A stretch of DNA of 64,000 bases from Legionella_C sp048541585 (GTDB taxonomy: Bacteria; Pseudomonadota; Gammaproteobacteria; Legionellales; Legionellaceae). The position numbers were made by a program, and so were the translations under genes. Shown piece by piece: positions 46,360 to 54,675 of this stretch. The stretch is taken from contig NZ_CP183303.1 of the NCBI RefSeq assembly GCF_048541585.1, positions 1,550,001-1,614,000 of the forward strand, read 5' to 3'. The notes under the pieces were generated by a model. It ran no database searches and was not told where the DNA came from. It saw nothing but the letters and a program-made list of their open reading frames with translations. Each line of letters opens with the position of its first letter. Position 1 is the stretch's first letter.

Positions 46360-47344
46360 CAGCAAGCCTTGATACTAAATCCGTATTAATTAAGGCAGTA
46401 ATTTTTTGAGCTGTTGCAAGCGCATTACGGCCTTCTTGACCGGTAACTAAAGGCAAGCTATCTGTGCGAATACAATGAATAAATGCTGTAATTTCTTCTA
46501 ACAAAGCATCGCCTTTTTCGAAAACAGATTGGTGGCGCGTAATTTCTGGAATACCTGGAAACATCTCTCCTTCACCTTTCTGAAACACAGCAAACTGCTT
46601 ATTATGATAGTCGATAGAAATATAAGAATTCGGTTGAAAAATACGCGTTTTACGTTCTGTTTTAAAACTGATGCGACTGGCTGTAATGTTTGCAACACAA
46701 TTATTTTTAAAACGAATACGGGCATTAGCAATATCAATAGAAGAGGAGAGAATGGGCGTCCCTTGCGCATCAATTTTGACAATTGGACTATGTACTATTG
46801 TTTGAATAATGTCTATGTCATGAATCATTAAATCTAAGATCACGTTAACATCAGTACCCCGAGGATTAAAAGGCGCTAAACGTTGTGATTCAATAAAAAG
46901 TGGCTTTTCTAAATGTTCTTCTAGCGCTAAACGTGCTGAATTAAATCGTTCTAAGTGGCCTACTTGTAATTTGACATTATTTTTTTTGGCTAAGGAAATT
47001 AGATAATCAGCTTGTTCTGTAGTTTCAGTAATTGGTTTTTCAATAAGCACATGAATGCCTTGGGCTAGGCAATCTTTAGCTACTGCAAAATGCTGATTGG
47101 TAGTAGTAGCTATACTTACAGCATCCACTTTTCCAAATAATTTCTTATAATCATAATATGCAGGAACGTTAAGCTCTTGTGCTACTTGGTCACAAACATC
47201 CTGATTAATATCACAAACCCCAACAAGGTTAACGTTAGGTAAATTTTTATATTTTTGGGCGTGAAAACGGCCTAAATAGCCGACACCAATAACAGCACAG
47301 TTTAGCACGTTCATGAAAATGTGAATTGGGTAATTTAAGTGCAT
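46346..47344 (-). CDS. Gfo/Idh/MocA-family oxidoreductase
   Basis: The protein has an N-terminal Rossmann domain (CAVIGVGYLGRFH) and the family motif HVLIEKPITETTEQAD with the conserved EKP lysine, then a C-terminal alpha/beta domain. The ATG at 47314 (MNVLNCAVIG) would give a more usual short N-terminus than 47344; neither has a clear ribosome site. Overlap with lpxB suggests a role in nucleotide-sugar chemistry for lipid A, for example acting on UDP-GlcNAc like GnnA, but that is inference. It is divergent from rnhB. Confidence 0.87.
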   Translation of the reverse strand: MHLNYPIHIFMNVLNCAVIGVGYLGRFHAQKYKNLPNVNLVGVCDINQDVCDQVAQELNVPAYYDYKKLFGKVDAVSIATTTNQHFAVAKDCLAQGIHVLIEKPITETTEQADYLISLAKKNNVKLQVGHLERFNSARLALEEHLEKPLFIESQRLAPFNPRGTDVNVILDLMIHDIDIIQTIVHSPIVKIDAQGTPILSSSIDIANARIRFKNNCVANITASRISFKTERKTRIFQPNSYISIDYHNKQFAVFQKGEGEMFPGIPEITRHQSVFEKGDALLEEITAFIHCIRTDSLPLVTGQEGRNALATAQKITALINTDLVSRLADAYA

Positions 47345-47562
47345 GATCGCATTTCTTTACTGAGAAATCAATTTGAAAAGTAAACTTAGCTGTTTTAGTA
47401 TAGCGTCAGTTATTAAGCTTTAGCCAAGGCGAAAAGGAATCAGACAACAAAGGCTTAGAACTGAAGTACCTGACTTAAATTTGCAAAAGCTTAAAATTTA
47501 TAAGCTATTGAATAAGGCTATATACAAAGACATAACATCACTAATTAAGGTTAAGAATTAGC

Positions 47563-48168
47563 ATGTTTACATATATTGCAGGAGTAGATGAGGCAGGTCG
47601 CGGCCCTTTGGCAGGGCCTGTCATAACAGCAGCGGTTATTTTAAATGAGCCCATTGATGGCCTTACTGACTCTAAAAAACTTACAGCTCTCAAGCGGAGT
47701 AAACTAGCGCTTGAAATTGAGCAAAAAGCTTTAGCTTTTGCCTATGGACGCGCAGATGTTAGTGAAATTGACAAATTAAATATCCATCATGCTACTTTAT
47801 TAGCTATGCAGCGAGCTATAGAAAGTTTACCTATTCGTCCACACTTAGTTAAGATTGATGGTTTGTATGTGCCATCTACAGATATCCCCTGTGAGGCTAT
47901 CGTCCATGGCGATTTATTGGTCGCAGAAATTAGTGCTGCATCTATTTTAGCAAAAGTTGCTAGGGATAGAGAAATGGATGAAATGGAAAGGCTTTACCCT
48001 GGTTATGAATTTTCTACTCATAAAGGTTACTCAACCGCTAAACATCAGGCAGCCTTACAAAAACTCGGTCCTTGCGCGATTCATCGCAAAAGTTATGGGC
48101 CAGTTGCTAAGCTACTAGCTGTAAACGTTAACATTGAACAAACGTTAATTGTTCAGGAGGTAATTTAA
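47563..48168 (+). CDS. rnhB: Ribonuclease HII
   Basis: RnhB removes ribonucleotides from DNA and RNA primers. The 201-aa protein has the signature GVDEAGRGPLAGPV with the first two acidic ligands, KIDGLYVP, and HGDLLVAEISAASILAKVARD with the remaining acidic residues. Length is typical. Only 2 bp separate its stop from the convergent rodA stop. Confidence 0.97.
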   Translation: MFTYIAGVDEAGRGPLAGPVITAAVILNEPIDGLTDSKKLTALKRSKLALEIEQKALAFAYGRADVSEIDKLNIHHATLLAMQRAIESLPIRPHLVKIDGLYVPSTDIPCEAIVHGDLLVAEISAASILAKVARDREMDEMERLYPGYEFSTHKGYSTAKHQAALQKLGPCAIHRKSYGPVAKLLAVNVNIEQTLIVQEVI

Positions 48169-48170
48169 AC

Positions 48171-49289
48171 TTAACGATGCGCATTAAACAAAATTCGATG
48201 CGAGCTAATTGACATTAAAATACCAAAGCTAGCTAAGAAGGTTACCATAGCAGTGCCGCCGTAACTTACTAGTGGTAAGGGTATGCCAACCACTGGTAAA
48301 ATACCCATAACCATACCTATGTTAACAAAAGCAGAAAGGAAAAAAGTCATAGCAAGACTTGCTGCTAGTAAACGTGTAAAGCTAGTTTGCGCTTGTTTAG
48401 CAATTTGTAAGCCTCTTAATGAAATAAGAATAAAAAGGGTAATTAAAATTAGACTTCCGACAAAGCCGAATTCTTCTCCACTTACAGCAAAAATAAAATC
48501 AGTTGCATGTTCAGGTAAAAAATTTAAATGAGATTGTGAGCCCTGCAGCCAGCCTTTACCAAAAGCACCACCTGAGCCAATTGCAATTTTAGATTGGATA
48601 ATATGATATCCTGAACCAAGTGGATCTTGCTCTGGATCTAGTAATGTTAGGATACGTTGTTTTTGGTAATCATGCATAACATGCCATAAAAAAGGAGCAG
48701 CAAGTCCGGCGATTACACTAATTAAGGCAATAATACGTATTGACAATCCAGCTAAAAAAACCGTGCTCAACCCTGCTGAAGCAACCATAATAGCGGTGCC
48801 TAAATCTGGTTGTTTAGCAATTAAAAGTGCTGGCATAAAAATAATTAAATTAACAATACTTAAAGTTTTTAAATCCATAGGAATGGGTTTTCGATCTAAG
48901 TACCAAGCTGCCATAAGGGGTACAGCTAATTTCATAATTTCAGACGGTTGAAAGCGAAACATTCCTAAGTCAAGCCAACGCTGGGCACCTTTACCAATTT
49001 TTCCCATAATCATAACTGCAAGCAGTAGAGTAAAACCTATTCCATAAATCCAAGGCGTCCAAATCTTATATTTATGCGGAGGGATAGCAGCAAAAACTAA
49101 CATAATACTAAAAGCAAAGGCTAAACGCATTGATTGACGAATTACCATATTAATATTTTCATTAGATGCACTATATAAAATAAGAATACCTGCAGCCATT
49201 AAGGTGATTAATAATCCTAATAACGGCCAATCGATATGTATTGATTTAGCAGTAAGTCTGTAGACTGGACGAGGATTATAATGTCTCAT
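48171..49289 (-). CDS. rodA: Rod shape-determining protein RodA (peptidoglycan glycosyltransferase)
   Basis: RodA is the SEDS-family glycan polymerase of the elongasome. The 372-aa protein is polytopic and carries conserved segments FQPSEIMKLAVP, KQPDLGTA, FLPEHATDFIFAV and GIPLPLVSYGGTAM. It overlaps mrdA by 4 nt, the standard pairing with its partner transpeptidase PBP2. Confidence 0.96.
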   Translation of the reverse strand: MRHYNPRPVYRLTAKSIHIDWPLLGLLITLMAAGILILYSASNENINMVIRQSMRLAFAFSIMLVFAAIPPHKYKIWTPWIYGIGFTLLLAVMIMGKIGKGAQRWLDLGMFRFQPSEIMKLAVPLMAAWYLDRKPIPMDLKTLSIVNLIIFMPALLIAKQPDLGTAIMVASAGLSTVFLAGLSIRIIALISVIAGLAAPFLWHVMHDYQKQRILTLLDPEQDPLGSGYHIIQSKIAIGSGGAFGKGWLQGSQSHLNFLPEHATDFIFAVSGEEFGFVGSLILITLFILISLRGLQIAKQAQTSFTRLLAASLAMTFFLSAFVNIGMVMGILPVVGIPLPLVSYGGTAMVTFLASFGILMSISSHRILFNAHR

Positions 49290-51139
49290 GTAGTAGTCTC
49301 ATTTTGTTTAAATTGAAAATAGGCATCTAACACTTTACGGGCAACATTGGAGGCAGCAAAATCATTTTCAACCATTACAGCAATGGCAATTTCTGGTTTT
49401 TCTATTGGTGCAAAAGCGATAAATAGAGAATGATCTCTTAAAAACTCAGGTATTTCTTCGTAACGTTTTTTTTCATATTGGCGGCCACTAAATACTTGCG
49501 CCGTACCCGTCTTACCAGCAACAGAATAGGGAGCTGTTCGACCGAAACGATAACCTGTTCCTTCATTATTGGTAATTACAGCATGCATAGCTTCTGCAAC
49601 AATCGTCCAATAATTGTCATCTTTTAATTTTATTGGATATTCTTCAACAGGTTTAAAAGGATGGATTTCGTCCCTATCACTTTGAATTGATTGCTGTAAT
49701 AAATGTGGCCGATAACGGCGACCTTTTTGACTTAATGCTGCTGTTGCATTAGCTAATTGTAATGGGGAAGCAAGCATAAAACCTTGTCCTATTGCTGTAA
49801 TTAAGGTATCACCTGGAAACCAAGGTACTCCTTTGCTGCTTTTTTTCCAATGGGCATTAGGCACAATCCCAGGCGCTTCTTCGTATAAATCGATATTAGT
49901 AAGTTGGCCAAAACCAAATCTTCGTAACATGTCTTCTAAGGATTTAATTCCCATTTTATGGCCAAGTTGGTAAAAATAGGTATCACAAGAAACAGTAATA
50001 GCACGAGCAAGATTAATCATCCCATGACCAGTTTTTTTCCAATCACGGTATTCATGACTAACACCCGGTAATTTAAACCAGCCGGGATCAAAAACACGAT
50101 AATTAAAATCGACTACACCTTTTTCTAAACCAGCTAGTGCTACAAAAGGTTTAACGGTTGATGCTGGAGGATATAAGCCTCGCACGGCTCGATTATAAAG
50201 TGGTCTGTCTTTAGCGCTCGCTAACTTTTGATAATCATTAAGATTGATACCATTAACAAATAAGTTGGGATCATAACTTGGTGAGCTGGCCATTGCTAAG
50301 ATATCACCATTTTGCGTACTCATAGCAACAACGGCGCCACGTTTATCTTTTAAAGCCTCATAGGCTACTTGTTGTAAACGAACATCAAGTGTTAAATAAA
50401 GCTTCTCACCCGAGACGGGATTTTGTTTATCTAATACGCGTATAGTGCGACCGCTGACATCGGTTTCAACTAACTGATAGCCAACTTGACCATGAAGTAG
50501 TTTTTCATAGTATTTTTCAATCCCTGTTTTTCCAATAAAATTAGTAGCTCGATAATTAGTTTGATTAACCTGACGTAATTCTTGAATATTTATTCGGCCA
50601 ACATATCCTAAAAGATGGGCAGTTACCTCACCTAAAGGATAATAGCGCATTAAACGCGCTTTAATACTAACACCTGTAAATTGATATTGATGAGAAGCGA
50701 AAATAGCGACTTCATCTTGAGTTAATTTAAGCTTTAAAGGAATAGGCACAAAAGAGCGATTTTGCCGTCTAGCTCGATTAAAGTTATTGATGTCTTCATC
50801 ACTGATAGATGGAATAAGTTTTTTTAAATCGCTTAGCGTTTTTTTTAAATTTTTAACATGTTCCGGAATAACTTCTAATACATAAACCGGAATGTTTTCT
50901 GCAAGTATTTTCCCCTTTCTATCTAAAATAATTCCTCGTGGTGGGGCAATTGGAATGATACTCATTTGGTTTTTTAGAGAAAGGGTTGCGTACTGTTTAA
51001 ATTGCGCTAATTGTAAATAGCCAAGCCTTGCAATAATTAATGCTGAAAAGCAAATCATCATTGCAATAAGTAAATTTAAGCGAGAACAGTGAATATAAAA
51101 TTCATCCCGCTCATTTTTAACACGTTGATTTAGACGCAT
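49286..51139 (-). CDS. mrdA: Penicillin-binding protein 2 (MrdA)
   Basis: PBP2 cross-links peptidoglycan during elongation, with RodA. The chosen ATG at 51139 gives MRLNQRVKNERDEFY, a usual PBP2 opening before the single membrane anchor (LLIAMMICFSALIIARLGYL); the frame is open up to 51181. Transpeptidase motifs are STVK (active Ser in PPASTVKPF), SCD in VSCDTYFY, and KTGT. About 617 aa, normal for the family. It lies between rlmH and rodA. Confidence 0.95.
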   Translation of the reverse strand: MRLNQRVKNERDEFYIHCSRLNLLIAMMICFSALIIARLGYLQLAQFKQYATLSLKNQMSIIPIAPPRGIILDRKGKILAENIPVYVLEVIPEHVKNLKKTLSDLKKLIPSISDEDINNFNRARRQNRSFVPIPLKLKLTQDEVAIFASHQYQFTGVSIKARLMRYYPLGEVTAHLLGYVGRINIQELRQVNQTNYRATNFIGKTGIEKYYEKLLHGQVGYQLVETDVSGRTIRVLDKQNPVSGEKLYLTLDVRLQQVAYEALKDKRGAVVAMSTQNGDILAMASSPSYDPNLFVNGINLNDYQKLASAKDRPLYNRAVRGLYPPASTVKPFVALAGLEKGVVDFNYRVFDPGWFKLPGVSHEYRDWKKTGHGMINLARAITVSCDTYFYQLGHKMGIKSLEDMLRRFGFGQLTNIDLYEEAPGIVPNAHWKKSSKGVPWFPGDTLITAIGQGFMLASPLQLANATAALSQKGRRYRPHLLQQSIQSDRDEIHPFKPVEEYPIKLKDDNYWTIVAEAMHAVITNNEGTGYRFGRTAPYSVAGKTGTAQVFSGRQYEKKRYEEIPEFLRDHSLFIAFAPIEKPEIAIAVMVENDFAASNVARKVLDAYFQFKQNETTT

Positions 51140-51197
51140 CTTGTTATTGTTTTTTAAAAGCCGAATGCAAAATGAATGCACATCTTATCGTAAAATA

Positions 51198-51668
51198 TCA
51201 TTTGTGGTAAGGGTGATTATTAAGAATTGACCAAGCGCGGTAAATGGCTTCAAGGAGAATAATTCTAACAAGAGGGTGAGGCAAGGTTAATGCTGATAAA
51301 GACCATTGTTCTTGACAGCGAGCAAGGGTAGGCTCGGTTAAACCTTCAGGGCCCCCAATGATAAGACAAATATGGCTATTAATTCTTTGTAAGGTAGCGA
51401 ATTTAGTAGCTAACTTCTCACTACTAAAAGTTTCACCATTAATCGCAAGCGCAATAACTCTTGCGCTTTCAGGAATAGAGGAATTAATAAGTAATGCTTC
51501 TTTTTCTTGAATACGTTTTAAATCACTTGATTTAGTTCTTTTTATTAAAGGAATTTCAATTAAGTTGAGTTTTACATATTCTTTTAAGCGTTTACTATAT
51601 TCATTAGTTCCTTGCTCAACCCAGGTAGGCATTTTATTACCGCAAGAAATAATAGTAATTTTAAACAT
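51198..51668 (-). CDS. rlmH: 23S rRNA pseudouridine-1915 N3-methyltransferase RlmH
   Basis: RlmH methylates pseudouridine 1915 of 23S rRNA on the assembled ribosome. The 156-aa SPOUT protein has the SAM-binding ICLIIGGPEGL and the C-terminal knot segment LTLPHPLVRIILLEAIYRAW. Length is exact for the family. It follows rsfS after about 60 bp and precedes mrdA. Confidence 0.97.
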   Translation of the reverse strand: MFKITIISCGNKMPTWVEQGTNEYSKRLKEYVKLNLIEIPLIKRTKSSDLKRIQEKEALLINSSIPESARVIALAINGETFSSEKLATKFATLQRINSHICLIIGGPEGLTEPTLARCQEQWSLSALTLPHPLVRIILLEAIYRAWSILNNHPYHK

Positions 51669-51729
51669 TAATACCTCTTGCTATTAATTAAAGATTGGCG
51701 TTAATAGCCTTTAAAGATAAGTTCTAAGT

Positions 51730-52098
51730 TTAAGGATTTTCTTGCCAAAGGCCTTCTAAATTATAAAAAGCTCTAGTGTCTGCTTGCATAATATGAAGTA
51801 CAAAATCACCAAAATCAATTAAAGCCCACTCACCACTGTCTAAACCATGAGAGCCTAATATAGGAATACTTGCTAATTTCATCTTTTCTAGCACATTCAT
51901 AGCAATAGCTCGAATGTGGCGAGATGAACGGCCGCTGCAAATAACCATAAAGTCGGTTACTGAAGTTTGTTTGCTAACATCGATAATGACGATATCTATT
52001 GCTTGATTATCATCCAAAATAGTGTGAAGTTTTTTGAGTTCAGATGGCTGTTCTAACATAATTAAATCATTTTTAAAGCGTTGCATAATACCAGACAT
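51730..52098 (-). CDS. rsfS: Ribosome silencing factor RsfS
   Basis: RsfS binds L14 and blocks subunit joining under starvation. The 122-aa protein has the family core LDDNQAIDIVIIDV, TDFMVICSGRSSRHIRAIA and WALIDFGDFVLHIM. Start choice is uncertain; Met5 or Met14 could also serve, as no strong ribosome site is seen. It heads rsfS-rlmH-mrdA-rodA. In most relatives nadD lies just upstream; here that site is a MITE-like element. Confidence 0.94.
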   Translation of the reverse strand: MSGIMQRFKNDLIMLEQPSELKKLHTILDDNQAIDIVIIDVSKQTSVTDFMVICSGRSSRHIRAIAMNVLEKMKLASIPILGSHGLDSGEWALIDFGDFVLHIMQADTRAFYNLEGLWQENP

Positions 52099-52128
52099 AC
52101 CCGAAATAATTCAAGCTAGCTTAAATAT

Positions 52129-52302
52129 AAACGTTCACGCCCTATGCGCCGAAAAGCTGCATTGGGCATATTTTGAACTAAAATTATACTTCAAACTACT
52201 CATATAAAAGCTACACCTTCACTTTTTTGGTCTGACTTAAGTTCAATAGATGCTCAAATCAAGCATTTTACTAAGTTTCAGGCATATCCTTTGAACAGTT
52301 AC
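52129..52302. mobile_element. MITE-like non-coding element, copy B
   Basis: It starts with AAACGTTCAC (52129-52138) and ends TTGAACAGTTAC (52291-52302), like copy A at 39.06-39.25 kb. The right 40 bp (ACTAAGTTTCA-GCATAT-GAACAGTTAC) match copy A closely, while the interior differs. A near-perfect GCCCTATGC/GCATTGGGC pair lies at the left end. There is no coding capacity. Confidence 0.55.
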
Positions 52303-52328
52303 GCTTAAATTATTTTAGGCTAAAGTTA

Positions 52329-53048
52329 TTACTGAGCAAGTGGTTTTATCTCTTCATTGTACTGTAGTGCTCTTTTAATAACCTTTCGGCCATAAAAATA
52401 CCTACCAAGCACATTGGTTACAAATTGATTAAGAGTATGCGGAATAAAAGGCATAGGCCTTAAAACATCAATGATTAATACTGCACGGTAATCATCGCTT
52501 TGATTTTTGACTTCATGCGGCCATGAATCATCAAATAATACTGCTTCACCTTCGCGCCATGTATAAGGCTTATTATTAACAATAATTTGGGGCGGATTTT
52601 CTTTAGGAATATGAATACCTAGATGATAGCGTAAATAACCGATATAAGGTCCTTTATGCAGAGGAATTGATTTACCAGGCTCTAAAATAGAAAAGAAAGC
52701 TTGGGTTAAGTGAGGAATATCTTTTAAAAGCTTGCAAAGAGTTGGACATAATTTTTCTGCTTTTTCTAATCGATAGCCAAGCAGATAAAGCATAAAAACG
52801 TTCCAGTTTTTTTTGGTTGTACCTGAAATATCGGCTTCCCCGGGATCTATGTCATGATATCTGGGCAATTGTGTATTATTTGCGAGAACGTTATTGAACT
52901 CTTGTTTTATTGCAGGGTAATTTTTTGTTATTTTATCTAATGAAGGAAAAGTTTTTTCAATATCAAAAAACGTTGGCCTTTTATCATAGCCAACATAACT
53001 GCCATAAATATTATTAATGATATCTTTAAAATAATGATAATCCATCAA
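52329..53048 (-). CDS. Aspartyl/asparaginyl beta-hydroxylase family dioxygenase
   Basis: The 239-aa protein carries the Asp_Arg_Hydrox fold: ILEPGKSIPLHKGPY with the first iron-ligand His, RYHLGIHIP, and LFDDSWPHEVKNQS with the distal His. A RAVLIIDVLRP end is typical. Members use Fe(II) and 2-oxoglutarate. Substrates range from protein Asp/Asn to the lipid A acyl chain (LpxO). There is no N-terminal membrane helix, so which applies is open. Confidence 0.87.
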   Translation of the reverse strand: MMDYHYFKDIINNIYGSYVGYDKRPTFFDIEKTFPSLDKITKNYPAIKQEFNNVLANNTQLPRYHDIDPGEADISGTTKKNWNVFMLYLLGYRLEKAEKLCPTLCKLLKDIPHLTQAFFSILEPGKSIPLHKGPYIGYLRYHLGIHIPKENPPQIIVNNKPYTWREGEAVLFDDSWPHEVKNQSDDYRAVLIIDVLRPMPFIPHTLNQFVTNVLGRYFYGRKVIKRALQYNEEIKPLAQ

Positions 53049-53163
53049 GTAAGCCTAGGATGATTAATGTTGATTACAGATATGGTATGCAAATGCTTTG
53101 CTCAAAGTCAATTTTTGTTTATTCTCTATGGACTATCAGTAAATAAAAACCGCAAAAGCTATT

Positions 53164-54066
53164 CTAATTTATAGAACAATAGCCGTCTTTTTTTAGCGAA
53201 TCGGCCGCTTCCACTTCTGGACTATCCTTTACTAAATCAATATCAGCATTTGGGCTATTATTAAAAAATTGTTTAGGGTTGTTTGATGACGACGAAGTAA
53301 TGGTTACTACTTTTCCTGAAAGGTGATCGATAAGATTATCTATATCTAGCTCAAGTAGTAAATCAGTTTTTAAGTTAAAGTTATATCTATTATAAGGAAG
53401 CTCACTAATTAGATTAACTATCTCTTGAGTGGTATATCTAACTGGTTTCTTCTCTTGTTTTGATAAATACAAGAAGTTGATCGGTAGATTGCTAACAGAT
53501 TGTTTTTCTAAAAAATCTGTTATTGGTATAGCCTTAATTCTACAATCCATTGTGTCATTGACTAAAAAAAATATTTCTTCCTGATTATCTTTACTACTTT
53601 TACCTAAAAGAATACCAGTAACAGCGGTTCTATGAATCGCTTTAAAGCCAAATGCAGGATACTCTAAAACCAAAGGCCCCACATCATTTAATATATTATA
53701 CAATCTTGTATATATCGATCTTTTTTCTTTATTAGAAGCTTTTTTATAGCTAGCAAATTCACCAGTAATGTCATTTAAACTCATAGTGTGGGTAATTCCT
53801 AAAATTCCATTAATTGTTTGACACTTTTCAGGAGTAAACCCAGCCCCTCTTTGTATCATTGCATTTATATTTTCACTAGAGATTCCTGTGTCCTGCATTT
53901 TATTGACTAACATTTGTTTTTTTGCTGCAAACTCTTCGAGTTCTGGCGTGTTACAGCTTGCAATAATTACGGCATATAACCAACAGACGTTTAGGGTTTT
54001 AACCTCATCATTTGTATTAATGACACTTTGCTCTACTAAGGGAACACGATAGAGTAACATAATCAT
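53164..54066 (-). CDS. Putative papain-fold cysteine protease-like protein
   Basis: No whole-protein match is known to me, but the spacing of motifs fits a C39/AvrRpt2-type papain fold. YRVPLVEQ (Gln13, possible oxyanion residue) precedes LNVCWLYAVIIA with candidate nucleophile Cys28. AIHRTAVTGILLG holds candidate His145, and FFLVNDTMD holds Asn170/Asp171. Between them lie about 110 mostly helical residues; the last 110 residues are Asn/Ser-rich and end in ADSLKKDGYCSIN. There is no signal peptide. It is isolated, with A+T-rich flanks. It is an effector candidate, by inference only. Confidence 0.65.
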   Translation of the reverse strand: MIMLLYRVPLVEQSVINTNDEVKTLNVCWLYAVIIASCNTPELEEFAAKKQMLVNKMQDTGISSENINAMIQRGAGFTPEKCQTINGILGITHTMSLNDITGEFASYKKASNKEKRSIYTRLYNILNDVGPLVLEYPAFGFKAIHRTAVTGILLGKSSKDNQEEIFFLVNDTMDCRIKAIPITDFLEKQSVSNLPINFLYLSKQEKKPVRYTTQEIVNLISELPYNRYNFNLKTDLLLELDIDNLIDHLSGKVVTITSSSSNNPKQFFNNSPNADIDLVKDSPEVEAADSLKKDGYCSIN

Positions 54067-54230
54067 TTAATTTGTATATAAAATATATCAAGAGTATAGT
54101 ATATAAACAAATATGTGGCTGTTAGTATATCCTATTTTGGTGAAGAACGTTTTAACACTTAAAGAAAGGTTTTATTTTGAAGCATTGCAGAGTATGCTGT
54201 GGCCAGTTAATTAAGAATGAGTTTGCTTAA

Positions 54231-54653
54231 ATGAGTTTTAGCACTTGGTATTACCCTTCTTTAATTGCTCTTTTATTGTATGGTGCTTGGGGTTATTGGG
54301 GGTCGAGAGCTGCAGACTTTATTAATCCTTTATCCATTACCTTTTATTCAAGTTTGGGAGTGCTTATTTCTGGTATAGTAGCTTTAATGCTATTAAATTT
54401 TAAACCAGAGATTTCTATTAAAGGGAGTTTTTACGGCCTGCTAAATGGATTGGCTAGTGGAATTGCTTGTATTTTTTTCATTATGGCTTTACGGAAAGGC
54501 CCGGCTATGCCAGTAGTTCTTATGACGTCTATGTATCCAGCCGTAACATTAATTTTAAGTGTGATTTTCTTAAAACAAGCAATTTCTTATAAGCAAGCTC
54601 TAGGGATGGTTTTTGCTTTGATATCTTTAATTTTATTTGCAAGTGATATTTGA
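54231..54653 (+). CDS. Half-size EamA/DMT-family membrane protein
   Basis: The 140-aa protein is a single EamA unit of five hydrophobic helices, opening WYYPSLIALLLYGAWGYWGSRAA and ending with the typical SVIFLKQAISYKQALGMVFALISLILF. Full DMT transporters have two such units, so this one probably dimerises. The substrate is unknown. It stands alone, convergent with the POT transporter. Confidence 0.83.
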   Translation: MSFSTWYYPSLIALLLYGAWGYWGSRAADFINPLSITFYSSLGVLISGIVALMLLNFKPEISIKGSFYGLLNGLASGIACIFFIMALRKGPAMPVVLMTSMYPAVTLILSVIFLKQAISYKQALGMVFALISLILFASDI

Positions 54654-54675
54654 ATATATAGCTTTAATCTATAGG

